A stretch of DNA of 64,000 nucleotides from Saprospiraceae bacterium (GTDB lineage: Bacteria > Bacteroidota > Bacteroidia > Chitinophagales > Saprospiraceae): assembly GCA_020628855.1 (NCBI GenBank), contig JAHDEL010000003.1:49578-113577 (forward strand). The letters are read 5' to 3'. This document shows, one piece after another, positions 36,087 through 44,214 of the stretch; the stretch's first letter is position 1, and each line of letters begins with the position of its first letter. The notes beneath the pieces are model-generated. The model was not told the origin of the DNA and did not search any database. It saw only the letters and a program-made list of their open reading frames with translations. Both the position numbers and the translations under genes were made by a program.

Positions 36087-37088
36087 CTATTCGATAAAAT
36101 GTAAGATATTTTCTACTATCTCATTACTATCCTGATCTTTCATGCATTTAAAGTGGCGCTTAGGGCAAACTGTATGACCAATTTTAGAGCATGGTCTGCA
36201 ACTCAAATTGTTTACCTGATGGACAGAATAAGTGGATTTTCCTTCAGGATAATATGGATACATCCCAAATTGGGGTACTGTATTACCCCATACGCTAATA
36301 ATTGGCTTCTTTAATCCAGCAGCTATGTGCATCAACCCTGTATCTCCGGTAAGCGTAGCTTTAGAATTCTGGAGAACAATACTGCTTTGTGTAAGAGTAA
36401 GTCTACCTACCAAATTAATGATCTTATTATCATCCAATACACGCTCAATTCTTTCTGCTTTTTTGATGTCATTGGGCCCACCGAGCAGAGCAATTTTGCC
36501 TGGAACATTCTTGCATACTTCAATGAGGGTTTCATCAGTAATTTGCTTGGTTTGATGAGCGGCTCCAATAGCTATAGCTAAATCAAAACTTTCGACTCCA
36601 GCCAATGTTTGTATCTTCTGCCATTGTGCTGCACTATCATTGGGAAGAAAAACATCTAGACCCTGATTATCATTCTGGATTCCAAGATGCTTTACCGTTT
36701 GCAGATATCTATCAACGATATGGATATCTGGCATCGTATCTCTTTTGAAGTTGACAAGCAACCATTTCTTTACGTTTAACTTATTGACCCTATGAGTGGG
36801 TTTTCCTAATTGAAATGTTAGTCGCCTACTCTTAATATTGTTTTGCAAATCAATCACATACACATAATTATTATTCTTGATATGATTGAATGTGTTCTGA
36901 TTTAACTTATCAAAATAAAAGGTGTTAGTTATATATGGGTTATACAACATTACCTCTTTCATTTTGGAGGTAGTCAAAAAATCAACGTCAAAGCCTCCTT
37001 GTTCCTTAAGAGTACGGAACACAGGAGAGGTCAGTACAATGTCACCGATTGAACTGAACCGAATTACAAGTATTTTTTTACTACTTAT
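36087..37088 (-). CDS. Glycosyltransferase family 9 (heptosyltransferase-like), non-canonical start
   Basis: This GT-B fold enzyme of the ADP-heptose:LPS heptosyltransferase family works on envelope glycans. The first possible GTG start (37022) would remove the conserved N-terminus. The in-frame codons upstream encode KKILVIRFSSIGDIVLTSPV, the family's first strand and glycine loop. C-terminal motifs are LTGDTGLMHIAAGLKKPII and SVWGNTVPQFGMYP, followed by a four-Cys cluster (LSCRPCSKIGHTVCPKRHFKC). Between the in-frame stop upstream and GTG 37022 there is no ATG, GTG or TTG. The best site is ATA at 37088, which overlaps the TAA of the upstream protease gene. The coding potential is firm; the start is not. 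Confidence 0.82.
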   Translation of the reverse strand: MSSKKILVIRFSSIGDIVLTSPVFRTLKEQGGFDVDFLTTSKMKEVMLYNPYITNTFYFDKLNQNTFNHIKNNNYVYVIDLQNNIKSRRLTFQLGKPTHRVNKLNVKKWLLVNFKRDTMPDIHIVDRYLQTVKHLGIQNDNQGLDVFLPNDSAAQWQKIQTLAGVESFDLAIAIGAAHQTKQITDETLIEVCKNVPGKIALLGGPNDIKKAERIERVLDDNKIINLVGRLTLTQSSIVLQNSKATLTGDTGLMHIAAGLKKPIISVWGNTVPQFGMYPYYPEGKSTYSVHQVNNLSCRPCSKIGHTVCPKRHFKCMKDQDSNEIVENILHFIE

Positions 37089-40000
37089 TGCTTGATAAAC
37101 TTATCTGTGTGGACAATCTCTCCTTTATATAATAGGCTAATCGAGTACAGTCCTGTATTCAAATTACTGAGAGTTAGTGTTTGCACCTGAGCCTGCATAT
37201 CAAACTGAGCTACAGTCCTCCCTAAATTATCTTGAATCACAAGATGGTCACAATCCATCCCATCAATTGCTATTTCCAACTGATCAACAACTGGGTTTGG
37301 CGATATACTTACGGTATACTCTTGAACAATATCATCAGTGTCAACATAGAGATTCCTCACACCATTAGAGAACCAAGTTCCCCATTTACCACCTACAATA
37401 AACACATCTTCACTGTTTGATACAGCTGTTATCTTATCAGAGTTTAGAGTCACAACCCCAAGGTCTAGCCCAAATATCCAAGGAAAGTCAAAGATGACCT
37501 TCGAGTCATCTCTAGAAAAGTTAGGATAGCCAAGATCACTATTCTCCATAATGATACCTAGATCACCGGTTTCAATATTATACCCAACTACTGTATAGAG
37601 ATTATCCTCAAGAACATCAAAGGCAATAATATATGGAGAATTCTTACTAAACGTAGGATTACCTATACTTACGCCTTCTGGCAATGCTGAGAACAATTTT
37701 TGAATATTACCATTTCCAAATTGATCATTTGCTCTATCCCAAACTTCCAGGAAACCAATATCCCAATAATTGATTGCACCCGAACTATTAGAAGTAATAC
37801 TATTATTGGCATCATACATCAAATATTTCCCTGTAATGTCAAACTCCATAGCATCAGCATATAAGACATCGCCTGTAGAAACTCCTTCTGAAAAAGTAGG
37901 ATTGTAGAGTTCATAAGGTTGTGTTTGATTGCTTTCGAAATCATAGATGTAGACAAAGTTCTCTTCTTGATTTGCTATTGCAGCTAATCTTAATCCATCT
38001 TTGGATATGACCACATTTCTCCAAACCGCTTGATCATCAAAAACATCGTAGCTAAAACTCCCAGCATTCCAATCAATTTCGACAAGATAGATTCTACTAT
38101 CGCTCCCCACAAATACAATTCTTGTTCCATCATCGGACGCTGAAGGTTTACTCTTAATATTCTCTTCTATAAAAGGATTATTAATATCCTCTCCTACACC
38201 ATCTGCCAAATTGATTTGACTCAAATCTGGTGGGCTCCACATAACAAAATCAGCACCCAAGTTCTCCATGGCATCCTCTACTGTTGTACCTCCTGCACTC
38301 CCAATTCCGACCTGATCGAAAGCACTATTTGCAGCATCGACAATTGATTGCATACCCATATCTGCAGCTGCTTGTACAACTGCATTTCTACAGTCTACAA
38401 ATTGAGAAGACCTTGTTAGATAAGTAGTCAATGCTCGATAGTACACTTTCTCTGCAGTTTGATTACCAACCGCTTCCGCAAACAGATAAAATGCTCTGTT
38501 AGGAATTCCACTATTGATATGCACACCACCATTATCTTGACTCCCAGTAAATCTTTCACTGTAATGACTCGGTTGCCATCCTGATCCAAAATCTCCTGTA
38601 GATGCTCCATTATGAGGATCTTTCAGGTTTCTTAATGCTCCTGAAGGAAACGCATTTGTCTTTACTACTTCCTCTCCAATTAGATACCACTCTTGATCAG
38701 CATCATCAATCATAGCGCCAAATACATCTGCAAAAGATTCATTCAATGCGCCTGATTCTCCTTGATATTCCAAATTGGCTGTATTCTGTATAACACCGTG
38801 AGTTAATTCATGTCCGGCTACATCCAACCCTCTTCCTAATGGTCTGAAAGCCGAATCACCATTCCCATAAAACATTGCAGCTCCATTCCAAAAAGCATTA
38901 CCCATTGAGCTTCCGTCTTCATTTGCTACATTGATGATGGAAACTATATTTCCGCCATTACCATCTATAGCTTCTCTGGAATGCACGTTTTTAAAATATT
39001 CATAGGATAATCCTGAATTATAGTGCGCTGAAACTGCTGTCTCCTTATCACTCCAACTATTGTTTCCTGATGTCACATGATCGTAAGTGAAGTTGCTATT
39101 TTGTGGCGCAGTATTAAAAGCATCTATGGTCCAAATGACTCCTACTGGTTCATTGGGCATGTTAGATTGTCCTCCTTGAAACATGGTTCGAGAACCATCA
39201 AGCAGATAGAAAGTATTACCGACTTCATACGTATTAATTGTTCTATTCAAGCCAAAGAGGTCGGAAGCATTTGCAGTCGCTTCACCATCTGGGGGCAAGC
39301 TGCAAGAATGTCCATGAAATTTACAAACTTTTGAGAATTGATCTAAGAACTGTCCTGTATCTGCAGAAACAATAAACTGTTGATGTTCTCCAACATTTGC
39401 ATAGACATCAACGTAATACGCTAATACAACATCTCCGTCTTTCTTCTGAAAATAGACTTGCTCAATTACCCATTGTTCATCACCAATAAGGTGACTAAGA
39501 TTATCATCAATCTCGTGGTAATGATCTAATTCAGCAATAACCAATTGCTTTACTTGTTCTTCAGAAAGTCCAGATTTACTAGCAGGCAAGATTCTTGAAT
39601 CAGGCAGCATATTTGACTGCATTGAAACAACTCCTGCCTCATCAATATGAAGTATTGATTCTGAATTATAGACTTTAATACCATTTCTAGTTTGGTGAAA
39701 TCTCAAATGGGTATGTCCATAATCATCAGACCATGACGAATGGATCACTACATTGTCTTCTAGATTTTTGATATTAACCAATTCTGAAAATTTGCTCAAC
39801 AAGACTTGAGGATTTGATCTTTCAGCAGTAACCTGGTCAAGGCTTACATACTTTACACCACTATATTGGTTGACACCATAGGCTAAGCCTTCACGTTGTC
39901 TTTCTGGTAGTTTGGACCATTGTCGAGTGCTTATTCCATCTTCTATTATTTGAGAAAATGTTGCCTTGATTACAGGCTTGCTTTCTTTTAGAATTGTAGA

Positions 40001-40099
40001 TTCCTGTGTTTGATCTGAATCACTGAATTCTACTTTTTTAAACTGCGACCATGTCGGAACGGAAGAAAATATGAGTATTGAAAGTATGAGTAATCTCAT
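37085..40099 (-). CDS. Second secreted M4 metalloprotease with beta-propeller-like region and T9SS domain
   Basis: This is a thermolysin-family zinc protease of 1004 residues with a signal peptide (MRLLILSILIFSSVPTWSQ). The FTP/PepSY propeptide includes SWSDDYGHTHLRFHQ. The catalytic domain has HELTH at 430-434 and the Glu ligand in GALNESFADVFG. A region at about 640-900 has PD40/TolB-like strands (GTRIVFVGSDSRIYLVE, ISKDGLRLAAIANQEENF) suggesting a beta-propeller. The sorting domain starts VSISPNPVVDQLEIAI and ends KFIKQ. Compared with the protease at 17958 it swaps CARDB-like domains for the propeller. Its stop overlaps the likely start of the GT9 gene. Confidence 0.92.
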   Translation of the reverse strand: MRLLILSILIFSSVPTWSQFKKVEFSDSDQTQESTILKESKPVIKATFSQIIEDGISTRQWSKLPERQREGLAYGVNQYSGVKYVSLDQVTAERSNPQVLLSKFSELVNIKNLEDNVVIHSSWSDDYGHTHLRFHQTRNGIKVYNSESILHIDEAGVVSMQSNMLPDSRILPASKSGLSEEQVKQLVIAELDHYHEIDDNLSHLIGDEQWVIEQVYFQKKDGDVVLAYYVDVYANVGEHQQFIVSADTGQFLDQFSKVCKFHGHSCSLPPDGEATANASDLFGLNRTINTYEVGNTFYLLDGSRTMFQGGQSNMPNEPVGVIWTIDAFNTAPQNSNFTYDHVTSGNNSWSDKETAVSAHYNSGLSYEYFKNVHSREAIDGNGGNIVSIINVANEDGSSMGNAFWNGAAMFYGNGDSAFRPLGRGLDVAGHELTHGVIQNTANLEYQGESGALNESFADVFGAMIDDADQEWYLIGEEVVKTNAFPSGALRNLKDPHNGASTGDFGSGWQPSHYSERFTGSQDNGGVHINSGIPNRAFYLFAEAVGNQTAEKVYYRALTTYLTRSSQFVDCRNAVVQAAADMGMQSIVDAANSAFDQVGIGSAGGTTVEDAMENLGADFVMWSPPDLSQINLADGVGEDINNPFIEENIKSKPSASDDGTRIVFVGSDSRIYLVEIDWNAGSFSYDVFDDQAVWRNVVISKDGLRLAAIANQEENFVYIYDFESNQTQPYELYNPTFSEGVSTGDVLYADAMEFDITGKYLMYDANNSITSNSSGAINYWDIGFLEVWDRANDQFGNGNIQKLFSALPEGVSIGNPTFSKNSPYIIAFDVLEDNLYTVVGYNIETGDLGIIMENSDLGYPNFSRDDSKVIFDFPWIFGLDLGVVTLNSDKITAVSNSEDVFIVGGKWGTWFSNGVRNLYVDTDDIVQEYTVSISPNPVVDQLEIAIDGMDCDHLVIQDNLGRTVAQFDMQAQVQTLTLSNLNTGLYSISLLYKGEIVHTDKFIKQ

Positions 40100-40118
40100 T
40101 GTATAGTCTTTTGGTATG

Positions 40119-40577
40119 TTATTTAGTAGGGTTCATGTATCGCTTTTTTAGCTTCATAAAATTCCTGTAGTATATATCAAGCTGTTCAGGCATTGATTTA
40201 TTCATTCCTCCCCATGCTAATTTCTTTTTGCGATCGCCTTGTTTGATGATAATAAAGTATGTCATATTGCCTGGATCATCGAGTACTAATTCATCAAATC
40301 CTAGTGTTGTATAATTATCAAAAAACTGTTGCGCAATATCCTTCTCAAAAGATCCTACAGGCTGGTAGGTATCCGAGGACATAGACTTTTCGAATATTTG
40401 ACCATCCGGAAGTAATTTGAATTTCTCGGTTTTACCCGCAAAACCACCTGAACTACCAAATATTAACTCAGGTTGTCCACCATCATTTGCCATGGCATCT
40501 TTCTTTGATTTACAATTTGAAAGCGAAAACAACATCACAAAAACGAAGAGGTAACTACAGCGCATCATGCTTAGCAT
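40119..40577 (-). CDS. Small lipoprotein of unknown function
   Basis: The 152-residue product has a lipoprotein signal (MMRCSYLFVFVMLFSLSNC) with Cys22 as the predicted lipid site. Starts at Met4 or Met5 are equally good. The mature part contains FGSSGGFAGKTEKFKLLPDG and the strand MTYFIIIKQGDRKKKLAWGG, fitting a small beta-rich domain. I do not recognise a family. It lies 20 bases before the M4 protease on the same strand and is probably co-transcribed. The 188-base region upstream (40578-40765) is AT-rich and shared with the divergent Cys/Lys-rich gene. Confidence 0.68.
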   Translation of the reverse strand: MLSMMRCSYLFVFVMLFSLSNCKSKKDAMANDGGQPELIFGSSGGFAGKTEKFKLLPDGQIFEKSMSSDTYQPVGSFEKDIAQQFFDNYTTLGFDELVLDDPGNMTYFIIIKQGDRKKKLAWGGMNKSMPEQLDIYYRNFMKLKKRYMNPTK

Positions 40578-40765
40578 ATTAAATTTTATGATAAAGTATA
40601 AAAATAAGAGAATAGCTTCATTATAATAGTTAAGGGACGCTTTTTAAGGTCAGAATATGACGTTATGTTAAAAAACACTAAAATTCAAAAAGCAATAAAA
40701 CTTAATATCCTATATTTACTTTACAGTATTAATTCTATTTAATTGATTAAAAGAAATTTAACACC

Positions 40766-41227
40766 ATGAAAAAAGTATTATTCTTATTGACTTTTGTTTT
40801 TGCTGCTGGTATGGTATCTGCTCAAAAGTGCAATAAAAGCGCAAGCAAGAAATGTTGTGCAAAAAAGACACAGACAGCTGCTGTTCAGACTACTCCTGAA
40901 ACTCAGGTTGCATCTATGATTGCTGAAGCTGATGCTGCAGCTGCATTAGATGAGACTATTGAGAAGAAAGTATGTGAGACTTCGGGCAAAGTGTCTTATT
41001 CTCAAAAAAGTGTATGCTCTACATCAGGAAAAGTATCTTTCCAAGATGTGATGTATGATTCTGAAGCAAAGACTTTTGTAAATGTTTCACCAAGTGCTAC
41101 TGTGAAAGCTTCTACTGCAGAGGTTATTCCAGTTTCTGAGTCTGCTCCTGCTAAGCCGGCTGCATGCTCTAAGAGCAAAAAGTCTTGTGCTAAGACTTGC
41201 GCTAAGAAAAAAGCAATGGAACAATAA
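40766..41227 (+). CDS. Exported Cys/Lys-rich protein of unknown function
   Basis: The 153 residues begin with a signal peptide (MKKVLFLLTFVFAAGMVSAQ). The mature protein has eight cysteines in three clusters: KCNKSASKKCCAKK at the start, a twofold repeat CETSGKVSYSQ / CSTSGKVSFQD in the middle, and CSKSKKSCAKTCAKKK at the end. Ala- and Thr-rich linkers lie between. The Cys-Lys pattern could bind metal or be disulfide-bonded. No family is recognised. It is followed by a strong terminator and is monocistronic. Confidence 0.7.
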   Translation: MKKVLFLLTFVFAAGMVSAQKCNKSASKKCCAKKTQTAAVQTTPETQVASMIAEADAAAALDETIEKKVCETSGKVSYSQKSVCSTSGKVSFQDVMYDSEAKTFVNVSPSATVKASTAEVIPVSESAPAKPAACSKSKKSCAKTCAKKKAMEQ

Positions 41228-41249
41228 GAAGAATTAATCTTATATAAAG

Positions 41250-41280
41250 AAAGCCTGCGATACTTATCGTGGGCTTTTTT
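41250..41280. terminator. Bidirectional terminator
   Basis: AAAGCCTGCGATA (41250-41262) and TATCGTGGGCTTT (41265-41277) form a 13-pair stem with two G-U pairs and a T-run on the plus strand. It sits between the Cys/Lys-rich gene and the convergent response regulator. Confidence 0.85.
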
Positions 41281-41930
41281 TATTCCGCCAGTAGGTTGTT
41301 CTCCATGGCAACCCTGACAAGGCCCGCAGAATTTCTAACATTAAGCTTGTTTAATAAGCTACTCCTATGTGACTCTACAGTTTTCAATGAGATGTATAAC
41401 TTACTTGCAATCTCTTGAGTTGTATGTTCATCAATTATCAGAGCAAGTACTTCCTTTTCTCGTTTGGATACTTTCGGGAAAAACTTACTTTTTTGCTCTT
41501 TCTTTTCATTATTCTTCATCAAACCCTTCATGATGGTATGCTTCACTTCCTCACTGAAGTAACTTAAACCACTATCTACTGTTTTGATCGCCTTTATTAA
41601 TTCTTCTCTTCCTGTATTCTTAAGAATATATCCAGAAGCACCATTACTCAATATTTCTGTCACATAGCTTTCTTCATTGAACATTGAAATGGCAATAATC
41701 TTCACATGTTTTGCTGTGGTAGATAGCTTTTTGCATACTTCAATCCCGTTCATGCCTGGAAGGTTGACATCTAACAAAAGGATGTCTGCTTTTAATCTGA
41801 TTACTGCTTCCTCCACACTAGAGCCATCATAGCATCTTCCTACAACTTTCATATCTGGTTCCAGTCTTAGAATAGACTCTATGCCGTCTACAAACATTTT
41901 ATGGTCATCTGCGATAAGAATATTTATCAT
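41280..41930 (-). CDS. NarL/FixJ-family response regulator
   Basis: This two-component output protein has 216 residues. The receiver domain (1-about 120) has the acidic pair in IADDHKMF, the phospho-acceptor in ILLLDVNLPGMNG (Asp54 region), Ser/Thr in IIAISMFN, and a Lys in YILKNTG. The C-terminal LuxR-type helix-turn-helix (about 150-213) includes SKREKEVLALI and KLYISLKTVESHRSSLLNKL. The histidine kinase of the matching HisKA_3 type is encoded divergently at 42451-44214, so the two are a probable cognate pair separated by a 520-base intergenic region. Confidence 0.93.
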   Translation of the reverse strand: MINILIADDHKMFVDGIESILRLEPDMKVVGRCYDGSSVEEAVIRLKADILLLDVNLPGMNGIEVCKKLSTTAKHVKIIAISMFNEESYVTEILSNGASGYILKNTGREELIKAIKTVDSGLSYFSEEVKHTIMKGLMKNNEKKEQKSKFFPKVSKREKEVLALIIDEHTTQEIASKLYISLKTVESHRSSLLNKLNVRNSAGLVRVAMENNLLAE

Positions 41931-42142
41931 TGGGGAAGAGATTTGATTAATACAAAGGTAGTTGCTACAATCTTCAATTTTTGAGGGTAATCCCTGATAT
42001 TAGAAAATCGGTGTATTCAATGATGTCTGAAGCATGATAAATGAACACCTTTGTTATACAGACAAATTAAAAACGGAGTTACAGTCACTCTTCGATTTTG
42101 ATAAAAAATTGAATGTCAGGTGAAAGCATCAGACGAGACTAG

Positions 42143-42176
42143 TAACCTAGATTGGTTATGTGTAAATACTTACACA
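42143..42176 (+). ncRNA. Two consecutive hairpins in the regulator-kinase intergenic region (candidate structured RNA)
   Basis: TAACC-TAGATT-GGTTA (42143-42158) abuts TGTGTAA-ATAC-TTACACA (42159-42176), both with perfect stems. They are followed after 15 bases by AAGGAGGAG (42192-42200), which is exactly complementary to CTCCTCCTT at 42311-42319. The 41931-42450 interval has no long gene but ends in a strong plus-strand terminator, so something transcribed from within it must end there. An RNA regulator or a leader with a small ORF are the options. This is inference from structure only. Confidence 0.35.
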
Positions 42177-42263
42177 AAAAGATTTCGCTTTAAGGAGGAG
42201 CGTTTATTGATTTTGGTTCATTGTTTTTTGGTTTACGACATTATCTCGAAATAAAATCTAAAC

Positions 42264-42401
42264 ATGCTCATATTTAGCTTCACAGCTGACTTTTGTTTAA
42301 AAATAATACTCTCCTCCTTTTTTTACTTTTTGAAATCACATACTTGGATACTCATTGGATTGACTACTACATATAAGTCTAAAAAAGAAAAACCTTCATA
42401 A
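42264..42401 (+). CDS. Possible 45-residue hydrophobic small protein
   Basis: An ATG at 42264 opens 45 codons ending TAA at 42401, inside the left part of the terminator hairpin. The product starts MLIFSFTADFCLKIILSSFF, continues hydrophobic to about residue 35, and ends in a basic tail (YKSKKEKPS), like a single-span small membrane protein. No ribosome-binding site is obvious. AT-rich random sequence also yields such ORFs, so support is mainly the tight fit to the terminator. Confidence 0.3.
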   Translation: MLIFSFTADFCLKIILSSFFYFLKSHTWILIGLTTTYKSKKEKPS

Positions 42402-42419
42402 CGATGAAGGTTTTTTTTT
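42384..42419 (+). terminator. Intrinsic terminator upstream of the histidine kinase gene
   Basis: AAACCTTCAT (42390-42399) and ATGAAGGTTT (42404-42413) pair perfectly around AACG and are followed by a long T-run. It ends about 32 bases before the kinase ATG and so belongs to a transcript that starts within 41931-42380. Confidence 0.88.
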
Positions 42420-42450
42420 ATCTTTCTTTTGCATTCTCACATTATATCCA

Positions 42451-44214
42451 TTGCGATTACTTCATCAACATATTACTTTCTTTGCCTTCCTACTTTTTAT
42501 GAGTCTTTGGCAAAGTTCAAATCTTTGGGGACAATCATCTAAAGAGAACTTATATGATAGTCTTTTAGATCGATTAGAAAATGCTAGAGAGTCTAAAAAT
42601 TATAAAGATCTAGCAGAAACTTATTATGCCTTGGCTTCTTATGAAAGTAAGTTCAGTCGCTCAAAGAGAAATGTCATTGAGTTTTATAATAGATCACTTG
42701 AGTACTATAAAGTCATCAATGACCATACTTCGCAAGCTCAAATAAAGTCAGCGATTGCAGAAGAGTATTTTAGAAATAATATGCTTGAAGATGCAAAAGA
42801 ACTCTATAATGATTTACTTGATGATAGTCTCTATACAGAGGTAGTACACTTGCATAAACAACTGGGAATCATTGCAATTCAAGAAAATAATAACTCGGAG
42901 TATCAAAATCAGCTAGATGCAATTCTTGCGATGGACGCAAAAGATTCTTCTGCAATTGCACAGCTAACTTTATTGAAGCTCCATCATGCAATTTCTTATT
43001 CAGATACATTGACGGCAACCATTATCACTGAAGAATGTACATCTTGCCCTACAATTTTTGACACGAAAGACTCTATTGATTATTTGCTGCTGTTAGCCCA
43101 ACTTCAAATTATCAAAGGTGATATAGACAATGCGGATTACACACTCAAAAAACTGGAAAGAACCCTAGGGGAATTACCATTAAATTATGACAACTTACGC
43201 GTCCTGGCTTTAAGACAAACGTGCTATGAATCTAGGTTTCAATTTGACTCTTCATATTATTATGCCCAGAAAGTCATGCATCTCAAAGACAGTATGACGA
43301 ATATAGCTAGGATAGAGTCTATTGCAAATCTTGCTGAAAAGTATAAAGCAAAGGATAAAAGTACTGCAATAAGAATCCTGGAGCTGGAAAAAAAATATGA
43401 CAAACAAACAAATGATCAGCAACGTAGAGCCTTATATGTACTTGGGTTATTAGCCAGTGTTCTTCTACTTTCCATCTATTTTACCGTCAGATTCTATACA
43501 CAAAGACTAGAAGCCAATGAGATCATCTCAGTGCAAAACAGCGCTCTATCTAAGCAAAAAATACAAACACTCCAAGATGAATTAAACCTCAAAAGCATGC
43601 ACTCCATGATTGAAGGTCAAGAGAGTGAAAGAGAAAGAATTTCTAAAGATCTTCATGATAGCCTTGGTGGTCTTCTTTCCACTATCAAACTTCAACTTGA
43701 ACATATACCTATAGATGAAGAAAATACTCCGGCAATCAAAAAGCAAAACCAAGTACAAACACTTTTAGATTATGCTGTGAGAGAAGTCAGGAATATCTCA
43801 AGTAATTTACAGCCTACGTCATTGAAAAACCTTGGTTTAGTTGCAGCTCTAAAAGATTTATTCAATCGAGCTGAAGGTGCAGCTTACCCAGATATCGAAT
43901 TCCAGCATTATGATGTCCCTCAACTGAAAAACATGGTAGCTCTTTCTCTGTACAGAATTGTACAAGAATTACTAAATAATACAATTAAGCACGCACAGGC
44001 TGAAGAAATATTTATTCAATTAAGAAAAGAAGAAAATCAGCTGGTGCTTCAATATGAAGATGATGGTATCGGCTTTGATCTAGAATCTCTTAAAAAAAGT
44101 GGGATGGGTCTAGAAAACATTACAAGTAGAGTGAATTACTTGAATGGCGAGCTCAGTATTGATGCACGGGTGAATGAAGGTGTCTCCTATGTCATCCACA
44201 TTGATATACAGTAA
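42451..44214 (+). CDS. TPR-containing sensor histidine kinase (HisKA_3/NarX type)
   Basis: This membrane kinase of 587 residues has a signal peptide or anchor (about 1-28) and a periplasmic helical region with TPR-like repeats (about 30-320). A transmembrane helix follows at about 329-350 (LYVLGLLASVLLLSIYFTV), then a coiled linker. The HisKA_3 dimerisation domain contains ERERISKDLHDSLGG (phospho-His near 401), and the HATPase domain has RIVQELLNNTIKHAQA and DDGIGFDLESLKKSGMGL. The response regulator at 41280-41930 is the likely partner. Its stop overlaps the next gene's ATG as TAATG. Confidence 0.93.
   Translation: MRLLHQHITFFAFLLFMSLWQSSNLWGQSSKENLYDSLLDRLENARESKNYKDLAETYYALASYESKFSRSKRNVIEFYNRSLEYYKVINDHTSQAQIKSAIAEEYFRNNMLEDAKELYNDLLDDSLYTEVVHLHKQLGIIAIQENNNSEYQNQLDAILAMDAKDSSAIAQLTLLKLHHAISYSDTLTATIITEECTSCPTIFDTKDSIDYLLLLAQLQIIKGDIDNADYTLKKLERTLGELPLNYDNLRVLALRQTCYESRFQFDSSYYYAQKVMHLKDSMTNIARIESIANLAEKYKAKDKSTAIRILELEKKYDKQTNDQQRRALYVLGLLASVLLLSIYFTVRFYTQRLEANEIISVQNSALSKQKIQTLQDELNLKSMHSMIEGQESERERISKDLHDSLGGLLSTIKLQLEHIPIDEENTPAIKKQNQVQTLLDYAVREVRNISSNLQPTSLKNLGLVAALKDLFNRAEGAAYPDIEFQHYDVPQLKNMVALSLYRIVQELLNNTIKHAQAEEIFIQLRKEENQLVLQYEDDGIGFDLESLKKSGMGLENITSRVNYLNGELSIDARVNEGVSYVIHIDIQ

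Noticed and set aside
42034-42123. 29-codon ORF in the regulator-kinase intergenic region
   Set aside because: No supporting signal; kept only as background to the structured-region finding.
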